56,254 bases of DNA from Candidatus Kapaibacterium sp. GTDB lineage: Bacteria > Bacteroidota > Ignavibacteria > Kapaibacteriales > Kapaibacteriaceae. Shown here in pieces: positions 30,401 through 37,678 of this stretch; positions within the stretch are counted from its first letter, which is position 1; the number at the start of each line of letters is the position of its first letter. Location of the stretch: assembly GCA_018883125.1 (NCBI GenBank), contig VEQR01000010.1, positions 1 through 56,254 of the forward strand, in the 5' to 3' direction. The notes under the pieces are model-generated. The model was not told the DNA's origin. It did no database searches and saw only the letters and a list, made by a program, of their open reading frames with translations. A program made the translations under genes and the position numbers.

Positions 30401-30496
30401 ACTGGAAGGGGCCTGTGCATGCACGTCAGGCACGGCAACGGCCAGCGTAGCACCGACAAAGCACAGCGCGGCCACGAGACGTTCAGATCGTCCCAT
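27464..30496 (-). CDS. Sortilin/VPS10-like BNR beta-propeller exported protein
   Basis: A 1010-residue protein with a signal peptide ending VHAQ. Many Asp-box repeats (S-x-D-x-G-x-T-W) run through residues 60-680, e.g. STNGGVSFSP, TTDAGKTWSK and STDGGSTWTK, forming one or two multi-bladed propellers of the VPS10/photosystem II HCF136 type. The C-terminal 250 residues contain a beta domain (FVIRIKDTSGKVIRT) and a helical tail. Such proteins are often labelled glycosyl hydrolases without evidence of catalysis, and I see no catalytic residues. A GGAGAAAACCG stretch precedes the ATG. Confidence 0.85.
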   Translation of the reverse strand: MGRSERLVAALCFVGATLAVAVPDVHAQAPSSNAFSAVRARSIGPAVMSGRISDIAVVDTAPEKIYVGAAGGGVWKSTNGGVSFSPIFDEYPQSIGAIRIDQVRPDTVWVGTGEPWTRNSVSVGEGLFRTTDAGKTWSKVGLDSTERIAMIAIHPKNPATVFVAAPGPLFNDSDHRGLYRTTDFGATWTKVLAGDGRTGCTDVIIDPKNPKLMLASMWSFRRTPHSFSSGGPIGGIYRSTDGGSTWTKMSKGLPTGDIGRVALAMSPKDSKLVYASVEAKESGLYVSTDGGLTWSRRYVGSAVDIRPFYFSRIVCDPNNKDVIYKHGVSLYRSDDGGATFGAVANAAHSDHHAVWVDPANSDHLLIGTDGGLHESFDRGKSVRMFGNLPLGQFYHVTVDDQDPYRVYGGLQDNSSWYGPSRKPGGIANGDWNLVGGGDGFHVTVDRGNPDIVFWESQGGNIVRTNTKTGQSKTVAPKPDDGSLKLRYNWNSPIIRGTKPGVVYVGSQYVHRSTNLGETWKRISPDLTTNDSTKLSQTESGGLTVDNSSAENHCTVFTIAESPRKESIIWTGTDDGNLQVTADGGTTWRNVVANVPGLPKNTWVSSVEPSAHHDSTCFVTFDGHMTGDMTSYVYMTTDMGTTWKPLATPNIRGYAHVVRQDPRAASSLYLGTENGLYISNNGGSSWIHFRNRLPMVAVRDIAVQEREQELVLATHGRGIFIIDNLDVLRSFDATSSGSDLTIIPPRPFPRTYGKPGNRWFGGDGEFSGEDKSDAPRIWYVLKDKHMRGNFVIRIKDTSGKVIRTVPASTRKGLNVIDVPLSRPAPISPRSKVSGAFGAFNGPLLDEGSYILEFDKGGQIFTTRIRIVTDTTLGFTISEMDQQKALMSDLTWMFEDLAVTTYRVQSAIDTLALRQGADAAVLRDSLVALNATLVNTRPSMMGLSGEEQLRETIAGLYGEVNGYLGRPGDTQATHARELMSKVVKAREKTEKLIYGIITETRDQSEAYLRTSR

Positions 30497-30534
30497 CGGT
30501 TTTCTCCGTTTGAATTGAGCGGGTTATCCCGCGG

Positions 30535-31269
30535 TTACTTCTTGTCGCCGGTCTCTGCAGGAAAGGCAAATCGTGCGTCCGGCACATCAACGTTGGCCTT
30601 GATGGCCGAGTAGGTCATCGACATCATCGTCTGACCATCCGTGCGCACCTCCATCAGGTGCGGCATCGGCACGCCGTTCACATCCTGAAAATTCGAGAAG
30701 ACCATCTCAACGTCTGCCTCCTGGCCCATCATCGAGAGCTTGGTGTCGAGGCGCATTTCATAGTATGACGTGGCATCAAGGTACAAGAACGATTCCTTTC
30801 CGTCCTTGTCCGTGATCTTGAGCTTGTAGGCCGTGGTGCCGTCGATGTCTTCCGTGCCAACGTATTCGGCCTTCTTGCCCTTCTCCTTCAGATCTACGAG
30901 TTCGCCGTCAAAGTCGGCCTGCTCCACCATCTGCTTGCTCTCCTCGGCTGACTGCTTTTCGGGCTTGCCACCGGCCATCGGGTTAATTGCCCATGCCGTC
31001 TTACCGTCGTATGCCTGGATGATGTTCATGCCCTGGAACGACATGTCCATACGCGCCTTGTTCTTGCGCTTGTATGTCTGCGTGAAGTTCAGCTCCATAC
31101 CCTGGGCCATCGACATCGTGCCCTCGCGGACTAGCGTCGAGATCGACTTGATCTTGGCAAGACCGCCCTTGGCCTCGATATGCTTAGCAATGATCTCGTT
31201 GACGTCTGTACCAGCTACTGCCATGGTTGAGACGAAAGCCAACGCGAGAAGTGACGTGAGGAAACGCAT
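30535..31269 (-). CDS. LolA-like outer-membrane lipoprotein-sorting protein
   Basis: A 244-residue periplasmic protein with signal peptide RFLTSLLALAFVSTMAVAG. The body has the LolA/LolB-like half-barrel pattern: KHIEAKGGLAKIKSISTLVREGTM, then MNIIQAYDGKTAWAINPMAGG, YKLKITDKDGKESFLYLD and a YSAIKANVDVPDARFAFP ending. In Bacteroidota such proteins are annotated as outer-membrane lipoprotein-sorting proteins, but true lipoprotein binding is unproven. It lies 38 bp upstream of the propeller gene on the same strand. A TAACTTTG promoter is at 31434-31441. Confidence 0.75.
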   Translation of the reverse strand: MRFLTSLLALAFVSTMAVAGTDVNEIIAKHIEAKGGLAKIKSISTLVREGTMSMAQGMELNFTQTYKRKNKARMDMSFQGMNIIQAYDGKTAWAINPMAGGKPEKQSAEESKQMVEQADFDGELVDLKEKGKKAEYVGTEDIDGTTAYKLKITDKDGKESFLYLDATSYYEMRLDTKLSMMGQEADVEMVFSNFQDVNGVPMPHLMEVRTDGQTMMSMTYSAIKANVDVPDARFAFPAETGDKK

Positions 31270-31433
31270 GTGCGATGCTCCGGTGAAAATATCGGTTAGA
31301 AGATGAGTTTGCCGTTGTTGTGATCGGACGCATCGGCCGATCCGTGCGCTCGTCGACGTCTTTGACCGCCATGCCTACGTGAGGGTTTCACTCAAATCAG
31401 ACATCGCTCGGCATGACGTCAAACCGCCGCCGG

Positions 31434-31441
31434 CAAAGTTA
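31434..31441 (-). promoter_or_regulatory. Predicted -7 promoter element of the LolA-like gene
   Basis: TAACTTTG fits TAnnTTTG on the minus strand. It would give a leader of about 160 nt, so it is only a candidate. The rest of the 218-bp gap 31270-31487 shows an AGCCCCCTGAC word at 31474 and nothing else recognisable. Confidence 0.35.
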
Positions 31442-31487
31442 CAACCGGATAGTCATCTCAGCTTGCTGTGCAGAGCCCCCTGACGGG

Positions 31488-32198
31488 TTACTTCTGCGCG
31501 ATAAGGGGGCGAACCGGGACGGGACGAATGCGAACGCGCTCGTAGGTATAGATGCCACGCTCTGTCAGTTCAACCCGCAGGTACTGACCGTCCCGAAGCG
31601 AGGTGACGGCATCTTTCAGTGAAGTTTCCCGCTCAATGACCGTAACGGCATTGTCGGGAACACTATGCGGACGCATGTCGGCATCAAGAACCACCGAACC
31701 GTCCGGGTTTGAGGCAACAAGGTCCTCAAATGCCTCTTTTGTGAGGGCTTCCACTTCAACGGGGGATACCGATACACCGAGGAAACGCGCAGCGGCTCGG
31801 GAGAGATCCACCACACGCCTGCGGATGAATGGCCCGCGATCTGTGATCTCGACAAGGGCTACCTTGCCTGTTTCGACGTTTCGTACCCGCAGAAGTGTCC
31901 CAAATGGGAGCGTCCGGTGTGCCGCGGTGAACGCATCCATGTCGTAGCGCTGACCGCTGGCTGTTCGGCGACCGTGGAAAGTCCCACCATACCAGGATGC
32001 CAAGCCGTCGGCTACATCCGTCATCGGTACCGGAACCGGTGCTGCCAACTCCACAACCTCTGCTGCGGCCGAAACCGGGGCACTTAGATCAGGAGCATCG
32101 TGTGCCTGAACAAGGAAGCTGATGGACATGGCGATAGCCACGACAACAGCGAACACGATAAACCGTGCGATATTCTTCTGCGAGATACTCGTCGTCAT
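31488..32198 (-). CDS. RlpA-family lytic transglycosylase/3D-barrel protein
   Basis: A 236-residue exported protein with a hydrophobic N-terminal segment (IARFIVFAVVVAIAMSISFLVQA). The RlpA double-psi beta-barrel is clear: ASWYGGTFHGRRTASGQRYD, then HRTLPFGTLLRVRN, VEITDRGPF and RVVDLSRAAARFLG. RlpA proteins act on denuded septal peptidoglycan or bind it. The C-terminal 90 residues (ETSLKDAVTSLRDGQYLRVEL) do not look like a SPOR domain. GGAGG lies 9 nt before the ATG at 32198. Confidence 0.88.
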   Translation of the reverse strand: MTTSISQKNIARFIVFAVVVAIAMSISFLVQAHDAPDLSAPVSAAAEVVELAAPVPVPMTDVADGLASWYGGTFHGRRTASGQRYDMDAFTAAHRTLPFGTLLRVRNVETGKVALVEITDRGPFIRRRVVDLSRAAARFLGVSVSPVEVEALTKEAFEDLVASNPDGSVVLDADMRPHSVPDNAVTVIERETSLKDAVTSLRDGQYLRVELTERGIYTYERVRIRPVPVRPLIAQK

Positions 32199-32382
32199 AG
32201 GGTGGTCCTCCTGCGGTGTTCCAGGATATCTCACTCGAATCAGCAGTTACCCTACACTGCCGTCGAGAACAAAAACCCATAATCGGGCTCCATGACGAAT
32301 CATGAGCCACGAAAATGTGGGTTTTCCACACCACCCCTGATGAATTGTTTATGAATTGATATTCATAAGCATTCAACCTCTA

Positions 32383-33831
32383 TTATTTGCAATCTCTTAC
32401 AACGACGACCTCGATCCTGCGATTCTTGGCTCGAATGGCTTCCAGCTGGTCTTTCGGCATTTTCTTCGCAACATCCGGGGCTGGCTCAAGTACCTTTGGG
32501 CTGCTCGATCCACGTCCAACGGCACTGCGGATCTTGGATGCGGAGATGCCGTTTTCGATCAGCCATTGCTTGATACGCTCGGCCCGAAGCTCAGAGAGTT
32601 CCTGGTTGCGCTCCGGTGGTCCATCAGCCGAGGCGTGACCTTCTATGATCACCTGAAGCTCCTCACACGTATTCTTCATGTACATCCAGAGCTCCTGGAG
32701 GTTCTTTTCCGTCTGCTCATCGTCGAGATCAAGCTGGTCGGTGTTGACCACGAAGTTGATCGACTTCGAAAAGGCAACCTTTCTTGTGGCCGGAGCCGGT
32801 TCTGCCGCTGGGGGCTGAGCACTCGGCGCTGCCTCGGCGGGTTTTTCCACAGGTTTTTCCACAGGCGATTCAGCGGGTGCCTCTTCCTGCTGTGGCATAA
32901 TGTCCGGTGCTGGTTGCTCACGGGGCTCCCTGCCCGGCCTACGGATTGTGATCTCCTCCTCGACGATCTCTTCACGACGTCCGCGACGAGGTGCTTCGCA
33001 ACAACAGCCGCCGTCCATAAGGCAATGACAATCAGGGCACATACGTGGTTCACCATGAGGCATCTCGCGCGACATGCGATGACGTCGGGGCTCGTTGAAC
33101 TTGTAGGACAGACTCAACGAAAACGATGACAGATCGTCACGATTCTTCCCGACATCAAGGTCGTCAAGGGCGCCGCTGAACACCATGCGATACTCTCCCC
33201 GGAAGGTGAGCCCAACCCGTTGCGACAACGGGATGATAACGCCCCCTCCAAGCGGAATGCTGGCCACAGTTGTGGAGTACTCCCCTTTAATGTTGTTGGG
33301 AAGGGGCGAATGTTGCGACCCGTTCGACGGAGCAAAGTCCACAAGTCCAACACCTGCCGTGATGAACGGAACAGCCGGGATATTGTCCACCAGCACATAC
33401 CCCACCATCACATCAGCTGTGGTTATCCGGCTCTCATTTCGCTCCTCAATGCGTGTTAGCGAACCGGGATAGTTGTCGCCCAGTGTAGCCCCCTGACCAA
33501 AGTAGTCGGGATAGGCCGCGATCTTGGTCGGGTTTATTCGCCATGCATACTGTCCAAGTGAGGTCCTAGCCTCCACCCACAAACGATCCATGGCGTTAAA
33601 GGATAGGCTCACCACGCCACCATACCCGTAGAGATCGTCCGAGAACTCCCCGTGGTACTTGTACGTGGTGGCAGCAAACGTCCCGATCACATCCCCCTGC
33701 CGCTTCTGCGCATGCAGAGCTGAGGTGATAAGGAGAAGAAGGAAGAGGATGGATCCCTGCCTCCGCAGGGATGACGGCAGTCGTAACTCCGTCACTCCCG
33801 TCACTCCCGTCACTCCCGTAACTCTCCTCAT
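32383..33831 (-). CDS. OmpA-family outer-membrane protein with N-terminal beta-barrel
   Basis: A 482-residue protein. After a signal peptide (hydrophobic core ILFLLLLITSALHAQ) there is an eight-strand-type barrel (about residues 45-250, closing with LSLSYKF). A short cysteine cluster follows (CPDCHCLMDGGCCC), then a charged and Pro/Glu-rich linker, then a C-terminal OmpA peptidoglycan-binding domain (INFVVNTDQLDLDDEQ, IIEGHASADGP, NQELSELRAERIKQWL, NRRIEVVV). It overlaps the upstream paralogue by ATGA, which picks the start at 33831. Oddly, the segment before the hydrophobic core (VTGVTGVTGVTELRLPSSLRRQGS) is encoded by a 9-mer repeat plus a REP element. Confidence 0.9.
   Translation of the reverse strand: MRRVTGVTGVTGVTELRLPSSLRRQGSILFLLLLITSALHAQKRQGDVIGTFAATTYKYHGEFSDDLYGYGGVVSLSFNAMDRLWVEARTSLGQYAWRINPTKIAAYPDYFGQGATLGDNYPGSLTRIEERNESRITTADVMVGYVLVDNIPAVPFITAGVGLVDFAPSNGSQHSPLPNNIKGEYSTTVASIPLGGGVIIPLSQRVGLTFRGEYRMVFSGALDDLDVGKNRDDLSSFSLSLSYKFNEPRRHRMSREMPHGEPRMCPDCHCLMDGGCCCEAPRRGRREEIVEEEITIRRPGREPREQPAPDIMPQQEEAPAESPVEKPVEKPAEAAPSAQPPAAEPAPATRKVAFSKSINFVVNTDQLDLDDEQTEKNLQELWMYMKNTCEELQVIIEGHASADGPPERNQELSELRAERIKQWLIENGISASKIRSAVGRGSSSPKVLEPAPDVAKKMPKDQLEAIRAKNRRIEVVVVRDCK
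33747..33825. repeat. REP element and GTCACTCCC nonamer repeat inside the ompA signal-peptide region
   Basis: GGATCCCTGCCTCCGCAGGGATGACGG is a REP-family hairpin variant (arms ATCCCTGC and GCAGGGAT, about 33751-33777). Next to it, CCGTCACTC repeats about three times with a fourth degenerate unit (33789-33825). Both lie in frame within the first 40 codons of the OmpA-family gene. Confidence 0.85.
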
Positions 33832-35234
33832 CTCATCTTCTCCTTGCATTCTTTGCAATCGGTCACCGCAAACGGCAGTGCACCCTTGGTGATTCGCTCG
33901 GTACCGTCGGGCATGATCTGACGGCGGTACCAGCGTCCGTCGGCCTCCGCTTCGCGCAGTAGGCTCCCGTCGTCGAGGGTTTTGGCTAAATCCCAGCGGA
34001 TCTTTTGGGGTCCGCGAGGGGGCTCATTATCGACACAGATTCCAAACCCAGGCGGACCAAAGCACTCGCGGTGCTGTCCGGCCGGACATGGCACGCTCAT
34101 TGGCTCGGTTCCATCAGGTTTTTCGGGTTTCGGTTGCTCTGGGGCCGGCTTCTTAGGGGCAGCTTCGGATGGTTCGGGAGCCTTTTCTGGGGCATCGCCA
34201 TTGCCCGAGCCCTTCTGTTCCGTCGGACCATCCTCGGCATCCTGCCCGCCCCCTGCCCGCATTGGACATGGGCCACAGCAGCAGGCCGAACACGTGCGGC
34301 AGTAGCAGCACAAGCAGACGTTGCACTTTACATGGACGCATTCATCGCAGGCCGGGCACATCGTGCAGCTGGTGCATTCGGCGCATTCCTCGTCCTGACG
34401 TTCAAAGACCATATCCCAGCCCGGAGGTGCACCGCGGTGCGGCAGGCATTCTTCTTCTGGGTGCTGAGCCGGACAAACCATGTCAGCATCTGGTCGGTCA
34501 TGGTCGTGTTTCGGCGGGCGGGCCGGCATGCGGTTAAAGGTATAGCTGAGTCCGAGCGTCACCATCGTCAGACCATCGTTACTCCGCTTCGGATTCACGT
34601 CATCCAGGAACTGCGAGAATACCAGCCGACGCTCGGCTTGGACACAAAGTTCCACCCGACGCGACAGGGGGAAGCGCACGCCCCCTCCGAGGATCAGGCT
34701 TGCCACCGTGGTGCTGTACTCACCCTTGATGTTGTTCGGCAAGGGGGCATATTCGGATTCATTCGATGGATTGAACGACAGCAAACCAACGCCGGCCATC
34801 AGATACGGCTTGGCCGTAATGCCCGGCACCAGCAGGTACTTCGCAACGATGTCCACCATCGTAGCGCTGCTTGCGTTCAGCGAATCAATCAGGGTGGATG
34901 TCCCCGGATACGTATCGCCAACCTTGGCACCAGCACCAAAGTAGTCCGGATCGGCGGCGATCTTGGTAGGGGTGATCTTCCAGCGATACTCTCCCAGGGC
35001 CACCCGCGCGTCGAGCTGCAGACGGTTCATGACGGCATAGCCGAGGGAGATGCCCCCTACCGGACCGAACATGTCGTCCATCTGCTCGCCACTGTACTTG
35101 AGCGTTCCCCCGAAGACGGAGCCCTGCACGTCCCGCACACGGCCCTGCGCACCCGCCCGGAATGACCCGGACGCGAGCACCAACACCAGCAAACACCCGC
35201 TCACCACACTGCGGAACATTCTGCTCACAACCAC
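33828..35234 (-). CDS. Outer-membrane barrel protein with cysteine-rich domain (paralogue of the OmpA protein)
   Basis: A 468-residue exported protein. Its barrel (residues 31-235) is clearly paralogous to that of the next gene; both share LPNNIKGEYSTTVAS and LGGGV near residues 165-185. In place of the OmpA domain it has a cluster of 16 cysteines in residues 284-323, starting with six in strict C-x2-C spacing, then a Pro/Glu/Lys-rich linker and a C-terminal stretch (RWDLAKTLDDGSLLREAEADGRWYRR) that may be a small beta domain. The cysteines could bind metals or form disulfides. Start ATG at 35234 (or 35219). Two DnaA-box-like sequences precede it. Confidence 0.82.
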   Translation of the reverse strand: MVVSRMFRSVVSGCLLVLVLASGSFRAGAQGRVRDVQGSVFGGTLKYSGEQMDDMFGPVGGISLGYAVMNRLQLDARVALGEYRWKITPTKIAADPDYFGAGAKVGDTYPGTSTLIDSLNASSATMVDIVAKYLLVPGITAKPYLMAGVGLLSFNPSNESEYAPLPNNIKGEYSTTVASLILGGGVRFPLSRRVELCVQAERRLVFSQFLDDVNPKRSNDGLTMVTLGLSYTFNRMPARPPKHDHDRPDADMVCPAQHPEEECLPHRGAPPGWDMVFERQDEECAECTSCTMCPACDECVHVKCNVCLCCYCRTCSACCCGPCPMRAGGGQDAEDGPTEQKGSGNGDAPEKAPEPSEAAPKKPAPEQPKPEKPDGTEPMSVPCPAGQHRECFGPPGFGICVDNEPPRGPQKIRWDLAKTLDDGSLLREAEADGRWYRRQIMPDGTERITKGALPFAVTDCKECKEKMR

Positions 35235-35243
35235 TCGTTAGCT

Positions 35244-35264
35244 TGTGGATAACATTGTGGATTA
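35244..35264 (-). promoter_or_regulatory. Pair of DnaA-box-like sequences
   Basis: Read on minus, TTATCCACA (35244-35252) is a perfect DnaA box and TAATCCACA (35256-35264) differs at one base. They are 12 bp apart in the same orientation, right before the start of the cysteine-rich barrel gene. An AT-rich stretch follows to 35360. This may be regulatory; an origin is not supported. Confidence 0.35.
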
Positions 35265-35366
35265 CCGTGGAAAACAGAATCAAAAAGCATTCCAAACTTT
35301 ATCATAATAGAAGGTAACGCACTTTCAACGACAGAGGTAAATTGTTGGTATTTAGGCGCATAGCAA

Positions 35367-35398
35367 AAACGCCCTTGAAATTTACTTCAAGGGCGTTT
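35367..35398 (-). terminator. Rho-independent terminator of adk
   Basis: A perfect 13-bp stem pairs AAACGCCCTTGAA with TTCAAGGGCGTTT around an ATTTAC loop. On the minus strand it is followed by further T residues (GTTTTTGC in all), 30 bp after the adk stop. Confidence 0.92.
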
Positions 35399-35428
35399 CA
35401 TGGATATATGACTGTGGAAAGCGTTGAG

Positions 35429-35977
35429 TCAGGCCAAGGCTGTCAGGACCCGTTGGGTAACTTCGTCGACCTCGCCAACACCATTGACGGAGGTTAGGAG
35501 CCCCTTTTCCGAGTAATACTCCAAAAGAGGAGCGGTCTCGGCATTGTACACACCCAGGCGATTACGGATGATCTCTTCCTGGTCATCGGCGCGGCCACGC
35601 TGCAGAAGCCGGGCGATGATCGTGTCATCGTCGACATCGAGATTGACGACGTGGGAGATGGTAAGCCCCTTGGCAGTGAGAAGTCCATCAAGGGCATCGG
35701 CTTGGGCACGGGTCCGTGGGAATCCATCCAGAATGCAGCCTGCAGCGAACTGTTCTCCCCCCATGGCTTCCTCCACGATGCGGGCAACAACGTCATCGGG
35801 GACAAGTTTACCGGAATCGACGTATTCCTTGGCAAGCAGTCCGACGGACGTCTGGTTCTTGATGGCTGCACGGAACGCATCACCTGTACTCAGATGGGCA
35901 ATGCCCAACTTTTCAGCAAGAATTGCGGCCTGCGTGCCTTTGCCCACGCCCGGGGCACCGAATAACACGAGAATCAT
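35429..35977 (-). CDS. adk: Adenylate kinase (short form)
   Basis: Interconverts ATP+AMP and 2 ADP. The 182-residue protein begins MILVLFGAPGVGKGTQAA, with the P-loop at residues 7-15. AMP-site residues lie in STGDAFRAAI and ILDGFPRTRAQADAL, and the LID region is the short type (QRGRADDQEEIIRNRL), lacking the zinc-binding LID. Many homologues are a little longer (about 190-215). The start at 35977 has AAGGGG upstream. It lies in an operon with the pseudouridine synthase and folD and ends at a strong terminator. Confidence 0.95.
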   Translation of the reverse strand: MILVLFGAPGVGKGTQAAILAEKLGIAHLSTGDAFRAAIKNQTSVGLLAKEYVDSGKLVPDDVVARIVEEAMGGEQFAAGCILDGFPRTRAQADALDGLLTAKGLTISHVVNLDVDDDTIIARLLQRGRADDQEEIIRNRLGVYNAETAPLLEYYSEKGLLTSVNGVGEVDEVTQRVLTALA

Positions 35978-36014
35978 TTCTTCCCCTTCATGCGAATGCA
36001 ACGAAAATACAACC

Positions 36015-36776
36015 TCAGAAGAACTCTGCCTCAAATGTCGAGGCATACGGAGCAGCGTATTTCCGCAGCACCTGGAGTGTGGCAGCAAAGTCTTTCGGAG
36101 GGGGCGCCTCAATCGTCATGCCCAACCCCGTATCCGGATGGTTGAACGTGATCCGTCGTGCGTGCAGCGTCAGCCGGTCGATGATGGGACGCTCGGTCTC
36201 CCCTTTCCGCACGTTGTATCGACGCTTTATGCTCGAGAGCAGAAAGGCCTGCGAGGTTCCGTAGTCGGCATCCACCAAGAGCGGGTGTCCGATGGCCGAG
36301 CAATGCACGCGAATCTGGTGCTGACGTCCGGTAATGAGATCGCACTCAACGTGGGTGGCCAGACGGAACCGCTCCAGAACGCGCAGGACGGTGCGGGCTT
36401 CTTTGCCTTTGGCGGAGGGCTTCATTAGCCCCTTTCGACGTGAATCCGGAGCTATCGGAATGTCGATGGTCATCTCATCACGGTCAACAATACCCGAGAC
36501 GATTGCCTCATAGGTCTTTACCACCGTATGATGTTCGAACTGGTCGTTCAGGGCCTTGTGTGCTTCCGGGGTAAGGGGCATGAGCATCACGCCCGATGTT
36601 TCCCGGTCAAGGCGGTGCACCACATACGCCGATCCGAACTGCTCGCGGATGATGACCTTGACGCTGGGAAGCGTCTGGTCGTATCGGTCAGGTATCGAAA
36701 GGAGTCCGGCGGGCTTGTTCACCACCACTAGCGACGAATCAGCGTACAGGATCTCCAGGCGCGGTTTCTTGGTCAT
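36015..36776 (-). CDS. RluA-family pseudouridine synthase
   Basis: A 253-residue enzyme that isomerises uridine in rRNA or tRNA. The catalytic aspartate is in YVVHRLDRETSGVML, with NKPAGLLSIPDRYD upstream and ITGRQHQIRVHCSAIGHPLLVDADYG downstream, the standard RluA motifs. No S4 domain is present, as in the smaller family members. The ATG at 36776 overlaps the folD stop by ATGA, which makes it the likely start. Target site unknown. Confidence 0.92.
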   Translation of the reverse strand: MTKKPRLEILYADSSLVVVNKPAGLLSIPDRYDQTLPSVKVIIREQFGSAYVVHRLDRETSGVMLMPLTPEAHKALNDQFEHHTVVKTYEAIVSGIVDRDEMTIDIPIAPDSRRKGLMKPSAKGKEARTVLRVLERFRLATHVECDLITGRQHQIRVHCSAIGHPLLVDADYGTSQAFLLSSIKRRYNVRKGETERPIIDRLTLHARRITFNHPDTGLGMTIEAPPPKDFAATLQVLRKYAAPYASTFEAEFF

Positions 36777-37648
36777 ACCGAACACCTCTGGGCAGCCGTC
36801 ACCGTATTGCGCAGCAGCATGGCCCGCGTCATGGGGCCCACCCCGCCCGGCACCGGAGTGATAGCCGAGGCCACCTCGGCAACTTCATCATAGAGCACAT
36901 CGCCTGCAAGACGTGATGTTCCATCCGGCAGTTCGATGCGGTTTATTCCCACATCGATCACCACAGCCCCCTGCTTGACGTGGTCTCGCGTGATGAGACC
37001 ATGCACTCCCACGGCAGAGATCAGTATGTCGGCCCGCCGCGTATACTCGGCAATGTCCGGCGTCCCCGTGTGACACAGCGTTACCGTGCAGTTTCCTTGC
37101 GGACGCTTTTGAGCAAGGAGCATGGCAAGGGGCTTACCAACGATGTTACTTCGCCCGACAACCACCGCATGTTTTCCGGATGTTTCGATCGTGTATCGGC
37201 GAAGCATCTCCAGCACGCCATACGGCGTGCATGGGATGAATCCGTCCAGACCGATGAGTAGCTTCCCGGCATTGATCGGATGAAACCCATCAACGTCTTT
37301 ATCCGGGTCTATCGCACGGATCACGGCATGTTCATCAATGTGCTTCGGCAGCGGAAGCTGCACCAGGATCCCATGAACTGCGGGGTCGGCATTCCATTCC
37401 ATCACCTGAGCGATCACCTGCTCTTGCGTTGCCTCGGCCGTCATCCGCACAATGGTCGAGCGTATGCCCACCTTTTCGCAATCCTTGCCCTTGTTGCGCA
37501 CGTACACGGCGCTGGCCGGATCTTCACCAACGAGCAGAAGATTGAGACCAGGCACAACACCCGTGGCGTGCATCAGCGCAGCAACATCGAGTGCTACTTC
37601 CTCCCGTACCTGCGCAGCAAGCGCGTTTCCATCAATGATCGTTGGCAT
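36773..37648 (-). CDS. folD: Methylenetetrahydrofolate dehydrogenase/cyclohydrolase
   Basis: A bifunctional enzyme of one-carbon folate metabolism, 291 residues. Seen: the catalytic region YVRNKGKDCEKVGI, GILVQLPLPKHI, DPDKDVDGFHPINAG, the NADP-binding VVVGRSNIVGKPLAMLL and the C-terminal TPVPGGVGPMTRAMLL. Full length. The promoter box TATCTTTG ends 4 nt before the ATG, so the mRNA may be leaderless. First gene of the folD-rluA-adk run. Confidence 0.97.
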   Translation of the reverse strand: MPTIIDGNALAAQVREEVALDVAALMHATGVVPGLNLLLVGEDPASAVYVRNKGKDCEKVGIRSTIVRMTAEATQEQVIAQVMEWNADPAVHGILVQLPLPKHIDEHAVIRAIDPDKDVDGFHPINAGKLLIGLDGFIPCTPYGVLEMLRRYTIETSGKHAVVVGRSNIVGKPLAMLLAQKRPQGNCTVTLCHTGTPDIAEYTRRADILISAVGVHGLITRDHVKQGAVVIDVGINRIELPDGTSRLAGDVLYDEVAEVASAITPVPGGVGPMTRAMLLRNTVTAAQRCSV

Positions 37649-37652
37649 CGGG

Positions 37653-37660
37653 CAAAGATA
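37653..37660 (-). promoter_or_regulatory. Predicted -7 promoter element of folD
   Basis: TATCTTTG on the minus strand fits TAnnTTTG and is separated from the folD ATG by only 4 nt, as in guaB. Confidence 0.55.
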
Positions 37661-37678
37661 CGCACGTTGGGCCGTCAG

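Noticed and set aside
34005-35165. A 386-codon open frame on plus, opposite the cysteine-rich barrel gene
   Set aside because: A mirror of a strongly supported exported protein; no signal, motif or ribosome site of its own.
35235-35366. Replication origin
   Set aside because: Only two DnaA-like boxes, no dnaA, dnaN or box cluster; kept only as a weak regulatory note.
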